A stretch of 64,000 bases of DNA, from assembly GCA_002118135.1 (NCBI GenBank), contig BDIU01000107.1, forward strand, positions 16,668 through 80,667. The letters are read 5' to 3'. Shown here one piece after another: positions 37,111 through 46,681 of the stretch. The position numbers were made by a program, and so were the translations under genes. The stretch is from Trebouxia sp. TZW2008 (taxonomy: Eukaryota; Chlorophyta; Trebouxiophyceae; Trebouxiales; Trebouxiaceae). Position 1 is the stretch's first letter. Each line of letters opens with the position of its first letter. The notes beneath the pieces were generated by a model. It saw only the letters and a list, made by a program, of their open reading frames with translations. It was not told the DNA's origin and made no database searches.

Positions 37111-37422
37111 GGCCATCACACGCAGTGCGCAAAATCGTGACAAGCAACATGAACCAGCATTCACGGCTACAGGTGACTTTGCAGCGTTGACAATTTGGTG
37201 GCTTGACCGAGTCTTCTACTTCGTTTATTAGTCACAGGTCGTATGACTACACGACTCACGTGCACAGCCGTTTTATGATGTTTGAACAGCCTTCTCAGAA
37301 CGTTCGGAGCCTGCGCATCAGCAGTGCTTTTTGATGCGGCAATACACCACCAGAGTACCTGGTTGCTTTGGTGCATTGCGGCGCGAGCAGTTATTGAATC
37401 TCGCGGTCTGATCAGTAGCACG
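37111..37422. promoter_or_regulatory. Probable bidirectional promoter, START-like gene / OTU1
   Basis: The interval between the divergent 5' ends is richer in CG dinucleotides than the flanks and contains no exon copies. No core promoter element is recognisable. Function is inferred from gene orientation. Confidence 0.4.
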
Positions 37423-40400
37423 ATGAACCTAAGATGTAGAGGTCCTGACGGTCAATTTACACTCACAGGTGGTTACTCGTGAAACCCCGTCTCTGCTACA
37501 GACCATTGCGCTGCCGTCAAAGCCAAGTATTGAAGCCTTTTTTGTTTTCGCGCGCACACTTGCTGATTTTGCATGTGCAGGACTTGACCCGGGCATGACG
37601 GTCGCGGAGTTTCAGAAGTTACTGTCGTCCCGGTCAGGTGTGCCAGCGGCTTCACTGGAGGTTCTTGCAGGCTTCCCTCCCAAAGCCGCTCAGGTGCGCA
37701 TCATTGCATCTGCGCTTGCTCAGGGCAGGGCCAGGGCAGGGCACAGGCCTACAGCCATAACACCAGGACTGCTTTGCTGCTGCTCCTGCCTCATTGTGTC
37801 AATCTGTACGAATTGCTGATGTCAGCGCATATTGAGTGCTGGCGACCCTTAGCTCTGCCAGAAGGGCAACAAACATCAATATGCGCTGACATGAGACTCA
37901 GCCACCCACAGCGCTCATGAAGCAAAGAACAAGCCAGATGCATTGGCGCCTGTCTCTCCATGCCTCTTGCGCTCATCCTGCTTCCAACCACTTCATTTCT
38001 GCCAGCAGCCCTATTGCAGACACATGTGTGGACACATCGCAGTGCCAACACACATCGTGAAATTGAAATGACATGTTCATTGCCAGTGCTGAACGCACTA
38101 GTACTAAGCCTATCCTGATCCCTGTTCCTTGCAGATGCCTTCAGATGCAGCTTCTGCCCCCTTATCATCTCTAGGATTGGTCATTGGAGACACCATTGTT
38201 GTCAGAAACTTGCGGCCAGGCACTGCAATTGCAACAGTACCAAACCCCTAGCACCAATACTGTGAATAGTAAGCCCATTGTGGTATGTGTGGTCTGCAGA
38301 TGCCATCGGATGCAGCTTCTGCCCCCTAGGATTGGCCATTAGGAACACCATTGTCATCAGAAACTTGCGGCCAGGCACTACGACTGCAAAAGCATCAAAG
38401 ATTCAATGCCACTGTTGTGAATAGCAAGCTATTGTGGTATGTGTGATCTGCAGATGCCTTCAAATGCAGCTTCTGCCCCCTTGTCATCTCTAGGATTGGC
38501 CAATGGGGACACCATCGTCATCAGAAAATCCCAGCCAGGCCTTGCACCAGCAGCAACATCAACGGCAGCAGGATCAGCAGCAGCTGCACCAGTAGGAGCA
38601 GCAGCAGTGGCAGCAGCACCAGTGGCAGCACCAGCAGCAGCAGCAGCGGTACCAGCAGCAACAACAGCAGCAACAACAGCACCTGCATCAGCAGCAGCAG
38701 CAGCACCTGCACCAGCAACTGCAGCCTCAAGCAGCATGGCAAGGGGCGTCATCACGAATGCAAGCATGCCAGCTGCTCGAGCAACTCCTCCAGTGCATTA
38801 TGAGCCCTCAATTCAGGTCAGTGACCCACGCCGCTTCAAACAAGCAACACTGTTTAGCAAGCCTTTGCAGAGTCACATCCAGCTGTCTTTCTTTGCTTTT
38901 GATACCACTGCTGACCCTACATAGAAGCTAAGTGCGGCTCAAAATTGTTGGGGAAAGCTTGGCTAAGGAGACAGACTCTGGAGCAAGTAAGTATTAAACG
39001 AGTTTGCCGCACTTAGCTAGTTGAGAGTTTATGCTATGGGAGACTCAGACCCTGGAGCAAGCAGCAAATGCACTTAGCGTCAGCCTTGCGCAGGATAGAT
39101 ACCAAGTATTCAAAAAGCAGTCGTTGCACTCCCAAAACCTAGCACATCGACAAGATTGGTACGCTGTACAACCTCGCATGTGCTGTTAGTAGTGGCCCAT
39201 ATTAGTACAGTAATCTCTTGATATAATGACTGCATTGGTTACCAAGAAAAATGTCCTTGCGTAGCCAGAATGCAGTGCTTGGTTCCTAGTTGCATTGTCC
39301 TTACATCAAGAATGTCCTGTGTGTGACCTGAAATGAACAGATTACTGTAACAAGAACTCATGTGATGTAGGAAACAGAGGATGAGCAGCTGGCACGGGCA
39401 ATAGCAGCCTCCTTGGGTCAGGAAAGCACTTCCTATGCACCTTCCCCAGCACCTGCCTCAGCAATTGCCCAAGCAGCGTCACAGGCACCTTCTGCTGCAA
39501 CACAGCATGCGGTATGTCTGACTCTTTTGCCACTTTGACTGTTAGGCCAGATGCCAATTGGCACCTGTCACTAGTGGGGCCGTCTATGACACAGCAGTTT
39601 GTGCGCACCTACCCCAGCACCTGCCAAAGCAGCTTCACAGGCACCCTCTGCTGCAGCATCATCACAGCATGCGGTATGGTCAAAAAGGCTGTCACTTTGA
39701 AATTTAAAGCAGATGCATAAAGGCATCTGTCCTACAGGGAATATCTAGCACAGTAAGCACAGCACACAGCCTGGCTGTAGCATAAAAAGTCAACGTGTTT
39801 GCTCGATTTTCGATGTCCTACAGGTTGAGACGTTGTGTATGGTGGCATACATCACCATACGTCAGGCAATTTGCGAACACAAATCAGCATGGGTTTTGGA
39901 TGCTGTCTATAGGGCTTGCAAGGGTATCAAAACGGCTATGCATCAAACAGCACCGACAGCACATCAGCTTTGACCACACTCTCAGACGGCAGCTGTGTTG
40001 TGCGGCGCAAAGTGGATGACGACAACAGCTGCCTGTTCAGCGCCGTAGCTTATGTCATGGAGGGTAGCAGAGCACATGCTCAGAAGCTGAGGTGAGTCAC
40101 ATGATTGCACTCAAACCTTGCAATACTGCCATTTCTGTATATGCCGTTCGCTTTGAATATTGAGAAAATTTTTCTGAAATCTAGTTGTCCATGCTCAGGG
40201 GCATCACTGCAGTCAAAATGCTGTGATCTGATACCAATCAAATAGTTCTCACATTGAGAATGTCCCTACAACAAGTACGATTCTACACCGGGCATGTTTC
40301 AAAGCACATGATTGCAGTCGATCTTGCACTGCTGTAACAAATTTACGCAACGATTGCTTTGGCTACCAAGCAATGATCCCTGTAGTGGGTTGTTCCCACT

Positions 40401-43400
40401 CAGAGGCACCACTGCAGTAAAACGCAGTGTTCTGCCCCAAATTGCATAAGGCTCACGTTGAGAATGTCCTTGTATTAGGTGTCTACATTAGGAGGAACTA
40501 CTGCGATGGACTGTGTGTCAGTTGGGCATTTCATCAGTCAACTTTACGCACTTGAGATCATCAGTCAGTTTTGATTCATGTGGTGATATCTGCTGAGGTA
40601 GTTGCCTGCAACAGCTTCAATTGCAGATTGAGGTTCACATTGAATGGAGGCTATGATAAGCTGGAACTCAGCACCATCTTCACCTTAATTTGACACGTGT
40701 GGCAACAGGTGATAGCAGCTGTTGCAGCAGCTGACCACTTCACCCTCAATGACAGCTTCCTGAAGAAGCCAAACGCACACCAGAATTTCGCATCCCTTTG
40801 TTTCTCATTTGTGTGTGTGCCGGCAGGGGTGAGCAGCTGCTGTGACAGCTGACCTGATTACATTCTTCTCCTTTGTTCGTCATGTGTGTGCAGGCAGGCG
40901 ACATGGTTCTTCTTCTTCATTTGTGCAGGCAGGTGATAGCAGCTGTTGTGGCAGCTGACCCGTTTGCCTTCAATATAGCTTCTTTAGCCTACCCTACAGC
41001 AAAGTGTTGAAACCTTTCCTTTTTCTTGTTTGTTTATGATCTCTGTGCAGGCAGGTGATAGCAGCTAGTGTGACAGGTGGTCTGGTTGCATCCCTCCTCT
41101 TCACCCGTCACATGCGTGCAGACAGGTGATAGCAGCTGCTGTGGCAGCTGACCCCTTCACCTTCAGTGACAGCTTCTTCAAGAGCCTACAGCAAAATCTT
41201 GAAACCTGTCCTTTTTGTTGTTCACTCGTCATCACCATGCAGGCAGGTGACGGCATCAACTGTGACAGACAGTCTGATTGCATCCCTCTTCTTCACCAGT
41301 CACATGTGTGCAGGCAAGTGATAGCAGCTGCTGTGGCAGCTGACCTTATTGCATCCTTCGTCTGCACCTGTCACATGGGTGCAGACAGGTGATAGCAGCT
41401 GCTGCAGCAGCTGACCCTTCACCTTCAATAAGGGCTTGCCAAAGGTCCTGCACGCAAGACATCAAAATATCACACTCCATTTCTTCTTCATTTGTCATCT
41501 CTGTGTGCAGCTGCTGTAGCAGCTGACCTGTTTGTGTCCTCCTTCTCCTTCTTCACCATCAAGAGGTGACATCATTCTTCTTCTTCAACTGTCACATGTG
41601 TGCAGGCAGGTGATAGCAGCTGCTGTAGCAGCTGACCCCTTCACCTTCAATGATGGCTTTCTAGGAAAGCCCAATGAAGAGTACCGGAAGTGGATCCTAG
41701 ATCCAAAGAAATGGGGAGGTGCTATTGAGCTGTCTATCTTTGCAAAGTAAGATGTTTTCTGCAGCTGGCACTGTCTTCTTCTGCTTCATGCGCCAATGAC
41801 GCCTAGTTCGCATGATTCAAATTGCATCTCTTTCTGCATGTGGCGTCAGACTTGACATTTCAAATTGTGTCCTGATGTTGAAGTGCTGCATGTTGAGTTG
41901 CTGCGTGCTGAGTTGCTGCATGCTTTGCTTTGAACAAGGTGACTGACATCAGTTCGGCTCCCTGTGATGCTGACTTTGCTGTCACTGCAAAGTCAATCTG
42001 ACCATCTATGCATGCCGTGCGGGCATGTTGGCTGAGAAGGTGCACATGACAAGTAACTCAAGACGTGCATTTTGTTGCCTACTTTGACTGCCTTTGCAAG
42101 CCCTCTGGCGTAGAGATAGCTACCTTGATATGCTCATGATTGTAAACATCACATGTCTTGATCTGCACCGTCAACAAGCCTGGCCAACTTGCTGCAGTTG
42201 AGAAGCACTGAGCATCACATCATTGCCAAGTGTGTGTGTGTGTGTGTGTGTACCTTTCACATCCCAGGGAGAAGTCCCGGTGACCAGCTCGTTGCAACTT
42301 GAGCATGTATGCTGTGCAGGCATTTTGGCAGGGAGACTGCTGCCTATGACATCCAGATCAACACATGTGATGTTCATAATTAACAAGCCTGGCCGACTTG
42401 CTGCAGTTGAGAAGCATTGATAATTTTGATGTTGACTGGTGCGTGTATGCCTATCTCAAGTCCGAAAGAAGTTGCAGTAAATGGCTCATTGCAACTTGAG
42501 CATGCATGCTGTGTAGGCACTTTGGCAGGGAGATAGCTGCCTATGCCATTTAGACCAAGAGAAGTAATGTGTACGTACAAGCTGCTATTCTTGAGTGCAG
42601 GCCAACACTTGAGTCTACATGCTGCGCAGGCATTTGGTATGGAGTCTGCTGCATGTAACAGCCAGCTCACCGTAGTCATCTGATGTGGGCAAAGAATCTG
42701 CGGCAGTGAAGTCACAATGGTCAAATGTGCGTGCATGCTGTGCAGGCACTTTGGCAGGGAGATTGCTGCCTATGAAATCCAGACAAAGATTTTTGATGTG
42801 TACGGGCAAGGCCAGGGCTACAGGGGACTGCAGTTGTCCTTTAGAGCATGTAACTGCAGCCTAAGCATCCTGACAGCAAAACTGCTGCCAATGATAATCA
42901 ATGCATCAGATGCAAGACGCATTGGCATGCTGTGCAGGCACTTTGGCAGGGAGATTGCTGCCTACGACATTCACACCAAGAGGTGTGATGTGTACGGGCG
43001 AGGCGAGGGCTACAGGGGACTGCAGTTGTCCTCTAGAGCATGTAACTGTGGCCTAAGCATCCTGACAGCAAAACTGCTGCCAATGATAATCAACGCATCA
43101 GATGCAAGACGCATTGGCATGCTGTGCAGGCACTTTGGCAGGGAGATTGCTGCCTACGACCTGCAGACCAAGAGGTGTAGTGTGTTCAGACCATAGGAAA
43201 CAGCAATTGACTCTTTCAACAGCTGAGTGCATTCGGGCAATTGAGCATGCATGGTGTGCAGGCATTTTGGCAGGGAGATTGCTGCGTATGACATTCAGAC
43301 CAAGCGGTGTGATGTGTATGGGCGAGGGCTGCAGGGGACTGCAGTTGTCCTCTAGAGCATGTAACAGCATCCCAACAGCAGGACTGCTGCCGATGATAAT

Positions 43401-45356
43401 CAACGCATCAGATGTAAGACGCATTGGCATGCTGTGCAGGCATTTTGGCAGGGAGGTTGCTGCCTACGACCTGCAGACCAAGAGGTGTAGTGTGTACAGA
43501 CTGTAGGAAACAGCAATTGACTCTTTCAAGAGCTGAATGCATTCAGGCAATTGAGCATGCATGGTGTGCAGGCATTTTGGCAGGGAGATTGCTGCGTATG
43601 ACATTCAGACAAAGAGGTGTGATGTGTATGGTCAGGGGGAGGGCTACCAGGAACAAGCCATGCTCATATATGATGGACTGCACTATGATGCTCTGGCACT
43701 AGCAGGTACATGCACTTTGTTTTCACCAAAAAGCAATGCAGTGTGATTTCAACAATGGAGTGTGGACAAAGCACAAACAATTTTACTGAGAACAGGCCAT
43801 GCTAATATATGATGGACTGCACTATGATGCTCTGGCACTAGCAGTTACACATACTTCTCTGTGTCAGTAGATTTGATGTAAAGACATTCCGAGTGTAAGG
43901 ACAATGCAGTTGGATGCATTCTGACTGCAAAAATACCTTTCCGTTCTCGTTCTCGTTCATCAGAAAGCAATGCAGTGCGATTGCAACAATGGGATGTGAA
44001 CAAACCATAAACAATTCCACTGAGAACAGGCCATGCTCATCCCTGATGGACTGCACTATGATACTCTGGCGGCAGCAACTATGGTGACCTCACATTTTTA
44101 CCAATCAAGTCCAGGTGCTGTTTTCAAGTCATTGCCAAGATGTTGCTGGTGATGCATTGCAGCCTTTCAACATGCTTCAGAACAATTGAGGCAGTGTGAA
44201 TGTGCTGAGCGTGTTGAGATGCTGGTTAAAAGAGAATGCCAAAACATTGTATGTTGTGTTGCAGCCTTTCAAGACGCACCAGAAGAGTTGGATGTGACCA
44301 TCACAGAAACCTCCAGCAGTCAGTTGCCAGCCATACAGCGGGCTGCTGCAGCTCTCACATCACAGGTGATTTCGCCATATATCACTTTTGTACTGCTTGT
44401 CTGCCCTGCTTTGTTCAGAAGTTTCTCTGTTTGTGCATCTATTCCAGCATCACAGAAACCTGCAGCAGCCAACTGGAAGCTGCAGAATAGGCTGCTGCAG
44501 CTCTCATATCTCAAGTAGTCTTGCCGTATGCTACTTTTGAACTGCCTACCTTCCCTCCTGTACTCATCATTTTCTCTGTTTGTGCATCTATTCCAGCATT
44601 ACAGACATCCTGAGTAGTTGTTTGGAAGCTGTACCGCGGGCTGCTGCAGCTCTCACATTTCAGCAAGTCTTGCTCTCTTGCTTCATTCTTCCTCTTTTTG
44701 GAACAGCCACTGGCATGTTATTGAGTTTTCTGTTCTTCTGTCCAGTAATGCATTACAGACGCCTGCAACAATCATCTGGAAGCTGTACGATGGGCTGCTA
44801 CAGCTCTCACCTCTCAGTTAATCTTGGTATCACTTACTGTGCCACTCCTTGCCGCCTTCTTGTCCTCTTGGTCATTGTGTTCAGAGTATGGAGCAAGGCT
44901 TTTGGGCTCCGCCCACAAGACAGTGAGTAAGTTGCGAAACTTCAGCAACTCAGCAGCAAATGTAGAGCAGTTTTGTCGTTACAGTGACTTTGCTTGTTTT
45001 AGACCAATTTTGGTCCATCTGGACTATCTGTCTATGTACAGGTCACCACTGCGCATGCGTTGTTGCTTGCTCACTCAATCAATCAATCATTCACTCTCTG
45101 TTCTTTCTGTCTTCTTCTCCATGCATGCTGCCTGTGCCTATCGGTCGCTCTGCATGCGTTGAATAAATGAAGTGAATGAATAGCATGTCTCGAAGCACTG
45201 CATGCTGCTTTGCAGGCAAACCAAGCCAGACAGTTCACAGACACTGCCAGCTTCACACTGCGCTGTGGGGTTTGCAAGATTGGCGTCAAGGGAGAGAAAG
45301 AAGCGGTGGCCCATGCTCAAGCCACAGGGCACACAGACTTCTCAGAATACCACTGA
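37423..45356 (+). CDS. OTU1: OTU1/YOD1-type ubiquitin thioesterase
   Basis: Nine exons join without a frame error to 453 codons (452 aa): 37423-37468, 37581-37693, 38454-38816, 39371-39511, 39913-40091, 41606-41746, 43572-43705, 44265-44365, 45216-45356. An N-terminal UBX-like fold (MNLRCRGPDGQFTLTG, FPPKAAQ, NGDTIVI) is followed by a Pro/Ala-rich linker and a UIM-like helix (EDEQLARAIAASL). The OTU domain has catalytic Cys in VDDDNSCLF and His in IYDGLHYDAL, with WILDPKKWGGAIELSI and FGREIAAYDIQTKRCDVYGQ between. A C-terminal C2H2 finger follows (LRCGVCK ... HAQATGHTDF). This is the domain order of OTU1, which cleaves ubiquitin chains with Cdc48/p97 in ER-associated degradation. The Ala-rich linker and UIM-like segment are additions relative to common OTU1 proteins. 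Most introns hold degenerate exon copies. Confidence 0.93.
38110..38453 (+). repeat. Two degenerate copies of OTU1 exon 38454-38816
   Basis: Copies start at 38135 and 38300 after GCAG and share ATGCC(T/A)TC(A/G)GATGCAGCTTC. The second lacks about 10 bp (TTATCATCTC) and is frameshifted. The intron before the 38300 and 38454 copies (TTGTGGTATGTGTG) is also duplicated, so the unit is genomic. Confidence 0.9.
39206..39349. mobile_element. Pogo-like MITE with 11-bp terminal inverted repeats
   Basis: TACAGTAATCT at 39206-39216 and AGATTACTGTA at 39339-39349 are perfect inverted repeats. Read as a TA target duplication plus CAGTAATCT termini, this fits Tc1/mariner-pogo. Inside are TTGATATAATGAC and CATCAAGAATGTCCT. 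It is 144 bp long, has no coding capacity and lies in an OTU1 intron. Confidence 0.65.
39605..39673 (+). repeat. Copy of the 3' half of OTU1 exon 39371-39511
   Basis: CCAGCACCTGCCAAAGCAGC and CAGCATGCG before GTATGG repeat the Ala/Pro/Gln-rich end of the UIM exon, including the donor. Confidence 0.8.
40150..40510. mobile_element. Pogo-like MITE fragments
   Basis: Two fragments share TCACATTGAGAATGTCC or TCACGTTGAGAATGTCC and CACTGCAGT(C/A)AAA, resembling the 39206-39349 and 35775-35915 elements. Another piece is near 43868-43935 (TTTGATGTAAAGACATTCC). Confidence 0.4.
40700..41605 (+). repeat. Array of about ten degenerate copies of OTU1 exon 41606-41746
   Basis: GTGATAGCAGCTG or variants recur near 40709, 40822, 40890, 40930, 41051, 41127, 41247, 41317, 41389 and 41508, 60-130 bp apart, before the functional copy at 41606. 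Most are preceded by the same intron end (CACATGTGTGCAGGCAG and variants). Copies keep the VIAAAVAAD segment to differing degrees; only the last continues to KWILDPKKWGG and a donor. Confidence 0.9.
42231..42251. repeat. (GT)n microsatellite
   Basis: Perfect TG dinucleotide run in an OTU1 intron. Confidence 0.9.
42300..43571 (+). repeat. Array of eight degenerate copies of OTU1 exon 43572-43705
   Basis: Copies of the CATTTTGGCAGGGAG exon start lie near 42321, 42512, 42625, 42745, 42933, 43129, 43261 and 43437, before the functional exon at 43572. Units of about 190 bp (42745, 42933, 43129) share intron with GTCCT(C/T)TAGAGCATGTAACTG. The 43129 and 43437 units are near-identical over about 130 bp, including GGAAACAGCAATTGACTCTT, and are thus recent. 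Copies lack the catalytic-His half or end in TAG. Confidence 0.92.
43786..44090 (+). repeat. Two copies of the catalytic-His half of OTU1 exon 43572-43705
   Basis: GAACAGGCCATGCTAATATA followed by TGATGGACTGCACTATGATG at 43790, and a more diverged copy at 44028 (CATCCCTGATGGACTG). Both lie downstream of the source exon and lack its 5' half. The first keeps IYDGLHYDALALA. Confidence 0.88.
44450..44825 (+). repeat. Three degenerate copies of OTU1 exon 44265-44365
   Basis: Copies near 44452, 44600 and 44752 share GGGCTGCTGCAGCTCTCA(C/T)(A/C)T and a spacing of about 150 bp. They lie downstream of the functional exon, unlike the preceding arrays. Confidence 0.85.
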
Positions 45357-45652
45357 AAGCAGCAACAGCAGGCACGTCAGCAAAACCTTGCTCTTCTTGA
45401 CCAAGCCCACATGGAGCAGCTGAGTTAGCTGCAGAGCCAGCTCCAGGCTCAGCTGACTCAGCGCTCAGCCTCTGAGTCAAGATATGCTGAGCACATCTTT
45501 CATGCGCAGCACGTTCACATCTGCTCAGCTGAGGCACACACAAAGCTGTCGACGCTGTCAGAGCTGTCTTTGACATCATCAGGTTTCATTGTACAGTCTC
45601 GCTGTGCACAGCGCTCGTATGCAGTGACCATCATCGCCGTGGTCATAGCTGT

Positions 45653-45970
45653 TGTTACAGGGCAAACTTAATTGGCTCTCTGACACGTAGCTAGCATACC
45701 CTTTTCACGCGCCCCGTTACAGTGATTTCGGATGTTAGGCCGTTTGACCTCAGATTGGAGGTCGGCGGTTCGATTCAGCGCTTCCGCACGATTGGTCCTG
45801 TTTCCAGCCAGGATATGATACTTGACGTTGATTGCTTCATGAATTGGGTCTCCGCTCTCGTAAATTGATTCAAGCCCGGGGTCTTTATTTTACGGGAGGA
45901 ATGTTACAGGGCAAACTTAATTGGCTCTCTGACACGTAGCTAGCACACCCTTTTCATGCGCCCCGTTACA
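45653..45970. mobile_element. TRIM/SMART-like miniature LTR element, intact with 5-bp target duplication
   Basis: Two 69-bp LTRs (45653-45721 and 45902-45970) differ at two positions; both begin TGTTACAGGG and end CCCCGTTACA. GCTGT flanks the element directly on both sides (45648-45652, 45971-45975). A purine-rich ACGGGAGGAA precedes the 3' LTR. The 180-bp interior has no coding frame. It contains a Pol III B-box-like GGTTCGATTC within a tRNA-like stretch (anticodon-stem-like GACCTC/GAGGTC). At 318 bp it is among the smallest LTR elements. It lies between the convergent OTU1 and GSH1 genes. Confidence 0.9.
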
Positions 45971-45975
45971 GCTGT

Positions 45976-46681
45976 ACAGTCTCGAGATGCCCTGTGCTCG
46001 CATGCAGTGACTGTGACTGTTACCGTGGTGATAGCTGTACAGTCTAACTCAGTTGACACCTCTTTTTGCTGCTTGCATGTGACATGCTCAAACTGCATGC
46101 AAGCAGATTGACTTGTCCATGCAGCAGCAGGACCGGCTGATTCAATCAATATGCATCAGCAGCAACATAACCAGCTTCCTGTAATCGCTGAAGTCAGACA
46201 AGGCTCAGCATAAATACTGCATACTGCACAGTGAAAGACAGATAAGGCTCGGCATAAATACTGCATTGCACGCATTGATTGCCAAGAGCTGGCTAGCTCA
46301 CGAGTAACAAAAGACAAACAGATCATGTTCACTATCTACGTATACCGCAGCCAGCGCAAAACCATGAGCACTTGTGTACACCACGCATCTGTCTGGGCTT
46401 TGCACTTGTTGAATGTAAAATAGATGCCAGGTTGTGCCGCCAGACTACTTACAGATGACAGACACAACATGCCGGTGGAAAGCCTCTCATAATGTGTAGT
46501 CGTGTCGTCTGGTTTCAAGTTCTGCCATGCTGTTGTTGCCAATGGCTAGTGATCACTTGAAAGAGTGTTTTGTCCGAGCTGCCTATAATGACAGAGGCTC
46601 CCTTGATGATGCCAAATGGCATTGATTTCTCTGTTGCTTTGCTCTGGCATGAAGTTTGTGCTAGATGTGAAGAGCGGTGGA
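45976..46681. other. Intergenic interval, OTU1/GSH1 3' ends
   Basis: No gene is supported. A short direct repeat (AGACA(A/G)ATAAGGCTC(A/G)GCATAAATACTGCAT or close variant) occurs near 46195 and 46240. Confidence 0.45.

Noticed and set aside
38429..38767. Ala-rich minus-strand frame opposite OTU1 exon 3
   Set aside because: The GCA/GCT-repeat exon on the plus strand fits OTU1 phase; the minus frame is compositional.
466..43500. Exon arrays as CRISPR
   Set aside because: Units are 60-260 bp, diverged, exon-derived and lie in a eukaryotic genome with no cas genes.
45722..45790. Functional tRNA gene inside the TRIM-like element
   Set aside because: The B-box is good but T-arm and acceptor pairing are poor, so it is only tRNA-like.
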